Assembly: GCA_937981945.1 (NCBI GenBank)
Contig: CALJNJ010000154.1
Span: 1 to 7,299, forward strand
Direction: 5' to 3'
From: an uncultured Caulobacterales bacterium
GTDB lineage: Bacteria > Pseudomonadota > Alphaproteobacteria > Caulobacterales > Maricaulaceae
DNA: 7,299 bases
Below are positions 1 to 6,895 of the stretch, piece after piece. A program made the translations under genes and the position numbers. Numbering within the stretch: the stretch's first letter is position 1; each line of letters starts with the position of its first letter. The notes under the pieces were generated by a model. It saw only the letters and a list, made by a program, of their open reading frames with translations, had not been told where the DNA came from and did not search any database.

Positions 1-1
1 T

Positions 2-949
2 GGTATTTTCCTGACGGGTCTGAAGCCGATAGAGACCGCTCCGATCCATTCGCGAGGCGCGCACTCAGCACTGAATTTGATTCTGAAAAATCGCGACCAA
101 GCTCGCTTTGACCTGAAAGGAAGTCGCGGGTCGTCCAATACTTATCTGCTTTGGACATTGGCTCTGTTTGGACAAATTTTCGGCAATTTCGCGGATACTC
201 AACCGCCGATCCGTAAAGTTGCAGGTCTCGCCTCAAGTCAATATTTCAAACAAATTCAGAAATCGATGATGGAGCATAATGCCGGCGAGTTTACATTGTT
301 AGGGCGCCTTCAATTCCTGGAGAAGAATATCACAAGCGAGTGGAAAATGACCAAGGCCGACTATGATTATTCAGCAATTTGCCTTTTGCTGGAAATCATG
401 ACGTCTTTTCACATTTTAATCGGATTGTCCTTTGCCAATATCGTCGATACTCTGATCGAAAAAAAGATAAGACTTACGGATTTTGTTGCCGATCTGCGAA
501 CAGCGGACACGGCAGACGACGTCCTGAACTCGATATTATCTGAAAACTCGACAACGGCTATGCTGTACAGAACGGCCAGAACGGCCTTCCCGGAATTTAA
601 AATTCGCGCCGGAGACACAGTGTGTTTTTTAGTCAAAGAAGCGTCAAAATTTGTCACAAATCCAAAGCGTTCGCTAAATTTCGGTCCCCACGAAACCTGC
701 CCTTATCATTTGAATTCAGACGGTCGGCGGGAACATTTTGAGGACGGGACCCCCATAGCTGATCATTTCGTTTGGGAAACGGTCGGACATCCTTGTTTTG
801 GCCAGTTTTGGGCCAGAGAAATTTTAAGACAGATGTTCATCAATCTCGTCGACCCGGAAACCGGCTTAGCCAGAATTGAGCTTCCGGAACGGACAACTCG
901 GCGGTTGAAAGAGGTTCCGCAACAACTTCATGTCAAATTTTACGGGTAA
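2..949 (+). CDS. Cytochrome P450-like heme-thiolate protein, C-terminal part (5'-truncated by window edge)
   Basis: The frame is open to the left edge, so the true start lies outside the window; the TTG at 77 is only the first start-like codon inside it. The visible 315 residues end in a region that reads like the last third of a P450. A stretch ending R-A-G-D-T-V (about 602-622) matches the strand after the K-helix. It is followed by a meander-like segment and then W-E-T-V-G-H-P-C-F-G-Q (about 773-805), which fits FxxGx[HR]xCxG with the His, Cys and last Gly kept but Phe and the first Gly replaced. The putative heme-ligand Cys codon is 794-796, and A-R-E-I-L follows as in the P450 L-helix. 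The expected ExxR of the K-helix is not intact: E-N-S-T occurs near 542-553. A hydrophobic helix at about 376-455 may be the I-helix, without a clear AGxDT. Known P450s oxygenate or rearrange substrates at a thiolate heme; with a degenerate signature this may be a peroxide- or hydroperoxide-using type. That is inference. It overlaps the next gene by 20 bp. Confidence 0.6.
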   Translation, partial: GIFLTGLKPIETAPIHSRGAHSALNLILKNRDQARFDLKGSRGSSNTYLLWTLALFGQIFGNFADTQPPIRKVAGLASSQYFKQIQKSMMEHNAGEFTLLGRLQFLEKNITSEWKMTKADYDYSAICLLLEIMTSFHILIGLSFANIVDTLIEKKIRLTDFVADLRTADTADDVLNSILSENSTTAMLYRTARTAFPEFKIRAGDTVCFLVKEASKFVTNPKRSLNFGPHETCPYHLNSDGRREHFEDGTPIADHFVWETVGHPCFGQFWAREILRQMFINLVDPETGLARIELPERTTRRLKEVPQQLHVKFYG

Positions 950-3900
950 AACAATGAAACGGGAAACACAAAATTTTGTCACTATTTGCACGAAAATTGA
1001 AGACAATAATACGCCCGAGGGCCATGCAAAAATAGACGCGGCTATTCGGCGAGGAATGGGGAATTACCCCGATCCCGAATATGATCCGACCGGCGAAGAA
1101 ACTCACACCGAACTGACCAAGCGCATAGATAAACTGAAACTCATTCACTTTGTCAGCTTAAATGTGATCCCGGGCGGAAATGAAAAAGAACCCGGTTATT
1201 TGGTTTTGGAAATGACTGTGGACGGAGAAGCAGAAGACGCGATTGAGGCCTTTGCCGCTGAGCTTCAATCGGAACTCATACCTATTTACGGTTTGGTCGA
1301 CGGAAGTATTACGTCGTGCAAAGCTTTAACCCGCAAACTCCTACACGATTATTATAAAATCGTTCGCTCCCCCTGGCCTGAATTCTTCAATCCGAAATCC
1401 ATTAACGGATTGCCATTTTCAGGAACGGTCGGTCTGGACCTGAATGACATGCGGGGGGATGAATTAATCGCCACATTCGCCAACGAAACCATGGAAGACC
1501 TTCGGGAAACAAAATTATTTCTGGAATCAGCCGACAATGTACCCGGATCTCCCAATACCCCCAATTCCATATTTGAATTTGTGAAAAAACGTATCGTCTC
1601 ACAAAGTGACGATTATGAATTAGGCGAGGCTTGGAGCCGGGCCAATCAACTCAAGCAATCCCCCGGCTTTGCTGAGCAAATGGATTCCAGTTGGAAAGAA
1701 ACCTGGGACCAGGTCAAACTTGTCACAGCTGTCATACCCGGCTGGCTTTGGGGTATCATCGGATTGTTATATTTGACCGTTGCCGCCTTTATCGGATCGA
1801 AACTCTTCGGTCGGGAAATAAGCGAGGTAAGACCGGTCCAAAACTGGGATCACTTCAGGTTTTCAGGATCTCCATTCTCAGGGCCGGCCGATGCGGGCCG
1901 CACGATCGTGTCACTGGACCCGATATTTTTGGTTCAGGGACTCTTATGGGCATTCCTGCTCTATTTCGTTTTCAGGCTGGCGCCGCGTGTCACAAAACGC
2001 CCGTCAGGTTCCATGACTCTTTTGACCGGAATGGCACTTTATTTATTCTTTCCGAATTTTTTCGATTTCAATCACATTCAACTCCAAACGATCAAAGAAT
2101 TCCTCGACGTGCCCGATGCCCTCAATCCGGTAAAGCCAATTTTGCCTTTATTGGGACTGGCACTTTTCCTCTTTACGCTCAGATATGTAATTAAAGGCCT
2201 ATACCACGTCTCAAAAATCCCAAGTTTTCAGCCTGTTAAATTCAGCACGGCGCGCCTGTTCAACAGGGTACACGAATGGGTTTTTTTCGGGATGTCGTTA
2301 TTGCTGTTCGGATCCTTTTTCTATCTTGGTTTCAGTTTTTTCGCCGGCGATAAAATCGGCGGCATATTTAAACCCCGACTGAGCTATGATTTCGCCTATC
2401 AATTCGGAGGCGAAATTTCGCCTGAAGTCGCACAATATGTTTGGGTCCCGGTCATTGTCGGGAGTATTATGGCGCTGAGCATTAATAGCGTCATTGCCCA
2501 TTTACCAACATTATTGCGGCGTAAACTCACAGGTCTGAAACCTTTTCGTCAGCGGCCCAAATTTTTCACATTGTTTATCGCGTTTCTTTTCGCAGGCGCT
2601 GTTTTTTGGGCCGGTTTTGTCGACCAGGAACACGAAGCATTCGAACTGTTCATGAAAACATTATTTGGTCTGACAGCTGCTTTAATTTTGGGGTGTTTGT
2701 CAGCCATGGTGGTGTCTCTGTTTTGGTCGACGCGCAACAATATAAAGGGCCCGGCTTTGTTGTTCACCGGAGTCTGGGCTGTCATTCTCTATTCTGACTT
2801 TTTATTGAGCAGCCGAATGATATCGGGCTATTTCTCTGCCTTAATTGCCGTCCCGATTACGACCGTTATCTTGCTAATATTAAGTCTCATAGGGGCGGCG
2901 GCGTTTTCACGCTCCCAAGCCGCCAACAAGCAGCGATATGATAACCCGTATACGGATGTCACTGAGAGAATATTCGACACGGAAAACCGTGTGGTTCAAA
3001 ACCATATGCTCAGTGTTCAGCGTTTGGTTCCGGAAAACTTCCGCCGCAATATTACCCTCCCGCTTATGCTTCAGGCAATTTATGGGGTTTTAATTCGCCA
3101 ACGGTTCAGGCCGGGATTTCTCTCCAGTGTCGGAACCGTTCACAGCGCCCGATGGATTCATTTACCCGAGACCGATAATTACGTCTTTTTCTCAAATTAT
3201 GACGGAAGTTTTGAGAGTTACCTTGAAGACTTTTCGAAATTGGCAACTGAAGGCACGAATCTGGCATGGGCCAATTGCGAGGGGTTTCCCAAAATCCACG
3301 GCATGTTCAAAGGCGGCGTAGAAGATTCCGACAGATTTAAGCGCTATGCCCGCAGATCAATGAAGCCGGCCGCATTTTGGTACACGGCCTTTAAGGACAA
3401 ATCAGCCGAAGAAATCAGGCGCAATGCGCTTATTCGCGACGGGCTGACCCAAGATTCTCTTTCGGCCAGTCAGGCCCAAGCATGGCTGGACCTTTTTACA
3501 TCTATTCCCCGTCCCGAATGGGTTATTGAAAAGCACAAAATTCAAAATCTGATGTTTGGCGGAAACGGAAAACTCAAATATGGGGCCTGTTTCACCCTGG
3601 AAGCAGAGGACGGTAAACCCGTCAATCCGGAAGCCCTGTCAAAATGGGTGGCGAAAATTCTCCCCTCAATAACTTTCAAGGATAACCCCGAATCCGATTG
3701 TGCTTATGTCGCGTTTTCATCCGCCGGTATCAGAGCTCTGGGTCTGGGCGACACGCTGGACGACGAAATTTCCGATCCGAACAATACGCTTGATGCGGAA
3801 TATGGCCGGACTTTTTCCCAGCCCTTTGTGAGCGGTATGTATCATAGAAGCCGCAGAAACATTTTGGGCGATACAGGCACGAGCGCCTCAAATCATTGGA

Positions 3901-5219
3901 CGTGGTCCGACCGATCTGTTCTTGCTGTTTTACTGCTCTACTCGGACAATAAGGATTTCATGAGCGCGTTTAATCCGAGCTATGCATCCGGATTGAAACT
4001 AAAACGTGTCCGTGATTTCGATCCAAAGAATACAGATGGCCTGAATTTTGAGCCTTTTGGTTTTGCTGACGGAATCTCTCAACCGATCATCAAAGGCACT
4101 AAACAAGCTGCTGCATTTCCACAATCAATTCACTTGGTTGAACCGGGTGAATTTATTTTGGGATATCGCGACAATCGGGGACATTTTCCGCCCTCACCGG
4201 TCATCGAATCAGAGCGCGATGTGTCTAATGTCTTGCCGAACTCAACCGAAGAAATAGTTCAGCGATATCCAAGTTTTTCTGAAAGCAAATATTCTAAGCT
4301 TAGGGATTTAGGCCGTAATGGCAGTTATTTAGTTATTCGGGAACTTGAACAAGACGTTGATGCATTTAATTTGACGGCGAAAAAAGCAGCCTTGCAATTA
4401 AGAACCCAAACCGTCCGTCCTGCCATGCAGGAAATGGCGGAACTCGAGCCGAAATTTACCAGAAGTTTGCCGAAGCTTATTGAAAAACTGAAAGAGAATG
4501 ACGACGAATTGGATGATGAAACGTTTAGGGAAAATTTGACAGAAAAACTCAACGAAAAAGATTCGAATTTTGAACACTACGAAGAAATGTTAAAATACCT
4601 GATGGTCGGTCGCCGAAAAGACGGATCGTCACTGGCGGACAGACCTATTTTGATCACTCAAAATCGCGGCCAAAACATCACATTACATGATCCGCACAAA
4701 AACGATGCCCCGCCAAGTTTGCACGAATTGAAAGCGGGCAATGAGTTTCTGTTTAAAGATTCTGACCCGCAGGGATTCAAATGTCCGTTCGGATCTCATG
4801 TCAGGCGCTCCAATCCCCGCGACGGGCTGATTGCCGAAAGTGATGAGGGCTTGTCTATTACGCAGCGACATCGAATTTTGAGACGCGGACGATCCTATAC
4901 GGATACGACAGGAGACAAAACCACGCGCGGTACCTTCTTCATGTGTCTGAACGCGGATATTGATCGACAGTTCGAATTTCTGCAACAAACTTGGTTAATG
5001 TCGCCAAAGTTTCACGGACTGCGAAGTGAGGTTGATCCCATTGCAGGGCAAGGGCTTCGATCCGAACTTACGAAAGGTGAATCCATCTTCTCAATTCAGC
5101 ACGCGGATGGAGATATCAACCTGAAATGCATGTCGGATTTTGTCACCATGAAGGCCGGCGGATACTTTTTTCTACCCGGCAAAGATTGTTTGACATTCTT
5201 TGCCAATATTGGCCGATGA
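930..5219 (+). CDS. Multi-spanning membrane protein with C-terminal dye-decolorizing (DyP-type) heme peroxidase domain
   Basis: 1429 residues. Residues 1-265 are soluble, with a ferredoxin-like pattern at about 70-125. About ten hydrophobic segments follow, near 270-290, 333-351, 362-378, 404-425, 450-471, 504-525, 545-564, 573-599, 607-626 and 635-659. A second short module (about 739-787, with a S-N-Y-D-G-S motif) precedes a DyP domain (about 866-1429). DyP hallmarks are G-F-A-D-G (1044-1048, catalytic Asp1047), C-P-F-G-S-H-V-R-R (proximal heme ligand His1290), N-P-R-D (1295-1298), the R-R-G distal-arginine motif (1318-1320), and the terminal D-I-D-R-Q-F-E-F-L-Q-Q-T-W block. DyPs use H2O2 to oxidise varied substrates at heme; typical members have about 300-500 residues and no membrane domain. 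There is no signal peptide, so with an even helix count both ends would be cytoplasmic (inference). A roughly 70-residue charged helical insert (about 1150-1222) separates the DyP motifs. Start: ATG 930 overlaps the upstream gene by 20 bp; ATG 954, 4 bases after its stop, with GGG at 944-946, is an equally credible start. Confidence 0.9.
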   Translation: MSNFTGKTMKRETQNFVTICTKIEDNNTPEGHAKIDAAIRRGMGNYPDPEYDPTGEETHTELTKRIDKLKLIHFVSLNVIPGGNEKEPGYLVLEMTVDGEAEDAIEAFAAELQSELIPIYGLVDGSITSCKALTRKLLHDYYKIVRSPWPEFFNPKSINGLPFSGTVGLDLNDMRGDELIATFANETMEDLRETKLFLESADNVPGSPNTPNSIFEFVKKRIVSQSDDYELGEAWSRANQLKQSPGFAEQMDSSWKETWDQVKLVTAVIPGWLWGIIGLLYLTVAAFIGSKLFGREISEVRPVQNWDHFRFSGSPFSGPADAGRTIVSLDPIFLVQGLLWAFLLYFVFRLAPRVTKRPSGSMTLLTGMALYLFFPNFFDFNHIQLQTIKEFLDVPDALNPVKPILPLLGLALFLFTLRYVIKGLYHVSKIPSFQPVKFSTARLFNRVHEWVFFGMSLLLFGSFFYLGFSFFAGDKIGGIFKPRLSYDFAYQFGGEISPEVAQYVWVPVIVGSIMALSINSVIAHLPTLLRRKLTGLKPFRQRPKFFTLFIAFLFAGAVFWAGFVDQEHEAFELFMKTLFGLTAALILGCLSAMVVSLFWSTRNNIKGPALLFTGVWAVILYSDFLLSSRMISGYFSALIAVPITTVILLILSLIGAAAFSRSQAANKQRYDNPYTDVTERIFDTENRVVQNHMLSVQRLVPENFRRNITLPLMLQAIYGVLIRQRFRPGFLSSVGTVHSARWIHLPETDNYVFFSNYDGSFESYLEDFSKLATEGTNLAWANCEGFPKIHGMFKGGVEDSDRFKRYARRSMKPAAFWYTAFKDKSAEEIRRNALIRDGLTQDSLSASQAQAWLDLFTSIPRPEWVIEKHKIQNLMFGGNGKLKYGACFTLEAEDGKPVNPEALSKWVAKILPSITFKDNPESDCAYVAFSSAGIRALGLGDTLDDEISDPNNTLDAEYGRTFSQPFVSGMYHRSRRNILGDTGTSASNHWTWSDRSVLAVLLLYSDNKDFMSAFNPSYASGLKLKRVRDFDPKNTDGLNFEPFGFADGISQPIIKGTKQAAAFPQSIHLVEPGEFILGYRDNRGHFPPSPVIESERDVSNVLPNSTEEIVQRYPSFSESKYSKLRDLGRNGSYLVIRELEQDVDAFNLTAKKAALQLRTQTVRPAMQEMAELEPKFTRSLPKLIEKLKENDDELDDETFRENLTEKLNEKDSNFEHYEEMLKYLMVGRRKDGSSLADRPILITQNRGQNITLHDPHKNDAPPSLHELKAGNEFLFKDSDPQGFKCPFGSHVRRSNPRDGLIAESDEGLSITQRHRILRRGRSYTDTTGDKTTRGTFFMCLNADIDRQFEFLQQTWLMSPKFHGLRSEVDPIAGQGLRSELTKGESIFSIQHADGDINLKCMSDFVTMKAGGYFFLPGKDCLTFFANIGR
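5178..5204. repeat. Perfect 8-bp inverted repeat at the convergent gene junction
   Basis: GGCAAAGA (5178-5185) and TCTTTGCC (5197-5204) form a perfect 8-bp stem with an 11-base loop, inside the last codons of the peroxidase gene and 15 bases past the stop of the minus-strand TadG-like gene. It could fold in either transcript. Neither strand has a T-run directly after the stem, and the run of T at 5166-5171 lies on the wrong side for a plus-strand terminator. It is therefore at best a weak or factor-dependent 3' element. Confidence 0.35.
5202..5213. repeat. 12-bp perfect palindrome
   Basis: GCCAATATTGGC is perfectly self-complementary and overlaps the right arm of the 5178-5204 inverted repeat by three bases. 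It ends 3 bases before the peroxidase stop codon. It could compete with the larger hairpin or act as a protein site, but it is also coding sequence, so chance is a real possibility. Confidence 0.3.
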
Positions 5220-6683
5220 CTATTTTGACAGTCTTACGGCGGCCAAGTCGTCACCAATAGTTTCAAACGCCGCGAAGAGCTGATCTGAATCGGCTGCGTC
5301 GAAATATTTGGATCCGTCGGTTGCGCAGGTTCGAAGCATGGTTTGGGTCGCCGCGTCCGTTACCTCAAAAGCAATACTGTAGATCTCAATACCGTCAGCT
5401 TTGATATCTTCGCAAATTTCTGCCGTCAGATCATTTGAATCTGACAAATTGCTTTCCCAATGGAATACACCTTCAAAACCATTGTCCTTGTCACCGCCAT
5501 ATGACCTGGAATTTTCGCCGTCCGTCATCAGGATCATGGCGCTTTTCCGTTCGGCGTAATCAATTGTATTCGCTTCTTCGAGCGGTGCGTCAGGCGTAAG
5601 CGTACGCCAACCCCAAATCAATCCGCTCGGAATATAAGTCTCATCACCGGTGTAGAGATTATCGATGGAATTTTTAACCGCATCCTTATCACCTGTTAGG
5701 GGCAGCAATTCAGACATACAGCTGCCGCCGCCGGCAAATCCCGGAATGGAAAGTGGGCCGACTTGCGGACGTTTATTCCAAGGATGAACACGAGAGGTGA
5801 CACATCCCCACCATTGTACGGTTTCGCAAACCTCTTCATAGACGGGAGACGTACAGACCCAGGGCGAGCTTTCCGATCCGGTATTTGTACAACTTCCGGC
5901 TGCTTGCGAAGCTTCCAGATCCAAACTGTTCCAGCAGGAGTCATTCGGTTCTTCAACAAACATCCACGGCTCAGATTCTAATTCCATTGGAATTCTGACA
6001 TATCGCGCAAAAGGGACAACACTAAATTTTACATCGTCGGGGTCATAAGCGGTTCCGGCGGCAACGGCCTGCATCATAAATCCGCCGTCAAATTCCGGAA
6101 TGTCGGCGCCGGCATCATCGAGGACACCAAATTCGCCGCCGTCATCAGTGTCGTCGCCGTCACCACCAAAGCTTTTTGAACTGGTTATTTCATCTTCTTC
6201 AAACGCCTCTACCAGGCCGGTCGCGGCGGCTCGAAGATCATCCAGCTTCGTACCTTCCATGGACGCCGTGACATCCAAAACCAGGGCTACATTCATTTTG
6301 ACGGCGGTTTTAGGCGGGGCTTCAGCTGTTGCAGATATGTCGACTTTCGATCCCAAGGCTGACATAAGCCATAATTTCTGCGGCTTACTCACAACGACTT
6401 GAATAGCGTTATCCGGCGTAATCGTCAGAACGACGTCCATCTCTGCATCATTAGTGATGCCCATAACCGTTTGTTTGGCAATATCTTCGAGTTCATTTCG
6501 ATCATCCTTGCCGGAAACCGCTGCCGCTAAAACGGCCGCGTCCGACAAATCCTGATAATATTGTTTTGTCGACTGGATGGACGATATATCGACCGCCACA
6601 CCCACCATGGTCAACAACGCCGTTGACGCGATCGCAAACATAAGCGCGAATTGACCTGATTCATTTTTTAAAAACTTACGCAT
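5220..6683 (-). CDS. TadG-like pilus assembly protein with von Willebrand factor A domain
   Basis: 487 residues. The N-terminus (about 7-55) has the pattern of Tad/TadE-TadG proteins: a short basic leader, E-S-G-Q-F, one hydrophobic helix, then V-D and an Ala-rich stretch. It is probably a single-pass inner-membrane anchor with a periplasmic body. The vWA domain starts near 131 with the metal-site motif D-V-T-A-S (137-141), a DxTxS variant of DxSxS. It continues with a Thr at 349 before S-G-L-I-W-G-W-R and the second metal-site Asp in M-T-D-G-E-N (388). The C-terminus (Y-S-I-A-F, then a Cys-Ala, Y-F-D-A, ending R-L-S-K) is typical of the family, and Cys424 and Cys453 match the usual cysteine pair. 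Two insertions interrupt the domain: an acidic Asp/Gly-rich loop (about 172-200) and a segment with six Cys (250, 265, 277, 286, 294, 322). TadG proteins belong to Flp/Tad pilus systems, but no other tad gene is in the window. The ATG at 6683 is preceded by GAGAGG at a 6-base spacing. Confidence 0.9.
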   Translation of the reverse strand: MRKFLKNESGQFALMFAIASTALLTMVGVAVDISSIQSTKQYYQDLSDAAVLAAAVSGKDDRNELEDIAKQTVMGITNDAEMDVVLTITPDNAIQVVVSKPQKLWLMSALGSKVDISATAEAPPKTAVKMNVALVLDVTASMEGTKLDDLRAAATGLVEAFEEDEITSSKSFGGDGDDTDDGGEFGVLDDAGADIPEFDGGFMMQAVAAGTAYDPDDVKFSVVPFARYVRIPMELESEPWMFVEEPNDSCWNSLDLEASQAAGSCTNTGSESSPWVCTSPVYEEVCETVQWWGCVTSRVHPWNKRPQVGPLSIPGFAGGGSCMSELLPLTGDKDAVKNSIDNLYTGDETYIPSGLIWGWRTLTPDAPLEEANTIDYAERKSAMILMTDGENSRSYGGDKDNGFEGVFHWESNLSDSNDLTAEICEDIKADGIEIYSIAFEVTDAATQTMLRTCATDGSKYFDAADSDQLFAAFETIGDDLAAVRLSK

Positions 6684-6689
6684 ATCCGG

Positions 6690-6695
6690 CCTCTC
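6690..6695 (-). promoter_or_regulatory. Ribosome binding site of the TadG-like gene
   Basis: On the minus strand GAGAGG lies 6 bases before the ATG at 6683. This purine-rich match to the anti-Shine-Dalgarno sequence at normal spacing supports that start. Confidence 0.65.
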
Positions 6696-6795
6696 GAACT
6701 CCGCGAATACACGACACCCCTAAACAATGGATGAAAAAACAAAGTTCACAATGTGTAAAAATTTGAAATTACAACTATATTAACCCCCAAAATTT

Positions 6796-6820
6796 ACGCT
6801 TTTTTAACTGTCATAAGCGT
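6796..6820. repeat. Inverted repeat in the divergent intergenic region
   Basis: ACGCTT (6796-6801) and AAGCGT (6815-6820) are perfect inverted copies 13 bases apart. Flanking TTT and AAA extend the symmetry if one unpaired base is allowed. Centre spacing of 19 bases (nearly two helical turns) and the position between divergent genes would suit a dimeric regulator, but no regulator gene is visible and the stem is short. Confidence 0.3.
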
Positions 6821-6851
6821 CAAAATCCGCAAAATGTTGAGCTAATTTTAA

Positions 6852-6861
6852 CGGATATCCG
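6852..6861. repeat. 10-bp palindrome upstream of the right-edge gene
   Basis: CGGATATCCG is a perfect palindrome that falls between the weak -35 and -10 boxes proposed for the plus-strand gene. The nonamer ATATCCGGC that overlaps it (6855-6863) also occurs at 6682-6690, across the start of the minus-strand TadG-like gene. A shared site near both gene starts is possible; chance is also plausible at this length. Confidence 0.25.
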
Positions 6862-6895
6862 GCAATATCATATCAATTAATTTGGGTGATCAGGC

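Larger units (their letters stand above)
6684..6895. promoter_or_regulatory. A+T-rich divergent intergenic region, presumed promoters for both flanking genes
   Basis: The only non-coding stretch in the window (212 bp) lies between two divergently transcribed genes, so promoters for both must be here or nearby. For the plus-strand gene the best match I can see is TTAACG (6848-6853), 17 bases, then TATCAA (6871-6876): 4/6 matches to each sigma-70 box and a leader of only about 13 bases. For the minus strand, TTGACG (complement of 6818-6823) could be a -35 box, but no convincing -10 box follows at 16-18 bases. The elements are weak; the regional assignment is more secure than any box. Confidence 0.4.

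Noticed and set aside
77..79. TTG as the start of the first gene
   Set aside because: The frame stays open to position 2 with no stop, and the visible protein begins in the middle of a family expected to be longer, so the gene most likely starts outside the window.
677..703. F-G-P-H-E-T-C as the P450 heme-ligand loop
   Set aside because: The Cys is followed by P-Y rather than x-G, and no A-R helix follows. The later H-P-C-F-G-Q segment fits better in both respects, though the first is kept in mind as an alternative.
4325..4552. Minus-strand Ser/Phe-rich open frame inside the peroxidase gene
   Set aside because: It is antisense to the Glu/Lys-rich insert; its composition is the complement of that coding sequence and no ribosome site or family resemblance is seen.
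4683..4988. Minus-strand open frame over the DyP heme-binding motifs
   Set aside because: The opposite strand encodes the proximal-His and distal-Arg motifs with clear family conservation, so this is a shadow frame.
5161..5204. Intrinsic terminator from the 5178-5204 hairpin
   Set aside because: The T-run lies before the stem on the plus strand and becomes an A-run after it on the minus strand, so neither transcript has the stem plus U-tract arrangement.
6100..6402. Plus-strand Ser/Pro-rich open frame inside the TadG-like gene
   Set aside because: It is the antisense of the acidic Asp/Gly-rich loop and vWA metal site; the low-complexity composition follows from that.
6780..6880. CtrA-type boxes (TTAA-N7-TTAA) in the intergenic region
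   Set aside because: TTAA occurs at 6780, 6804, 6848 and 6877, but no pair has the required 11-base offset.
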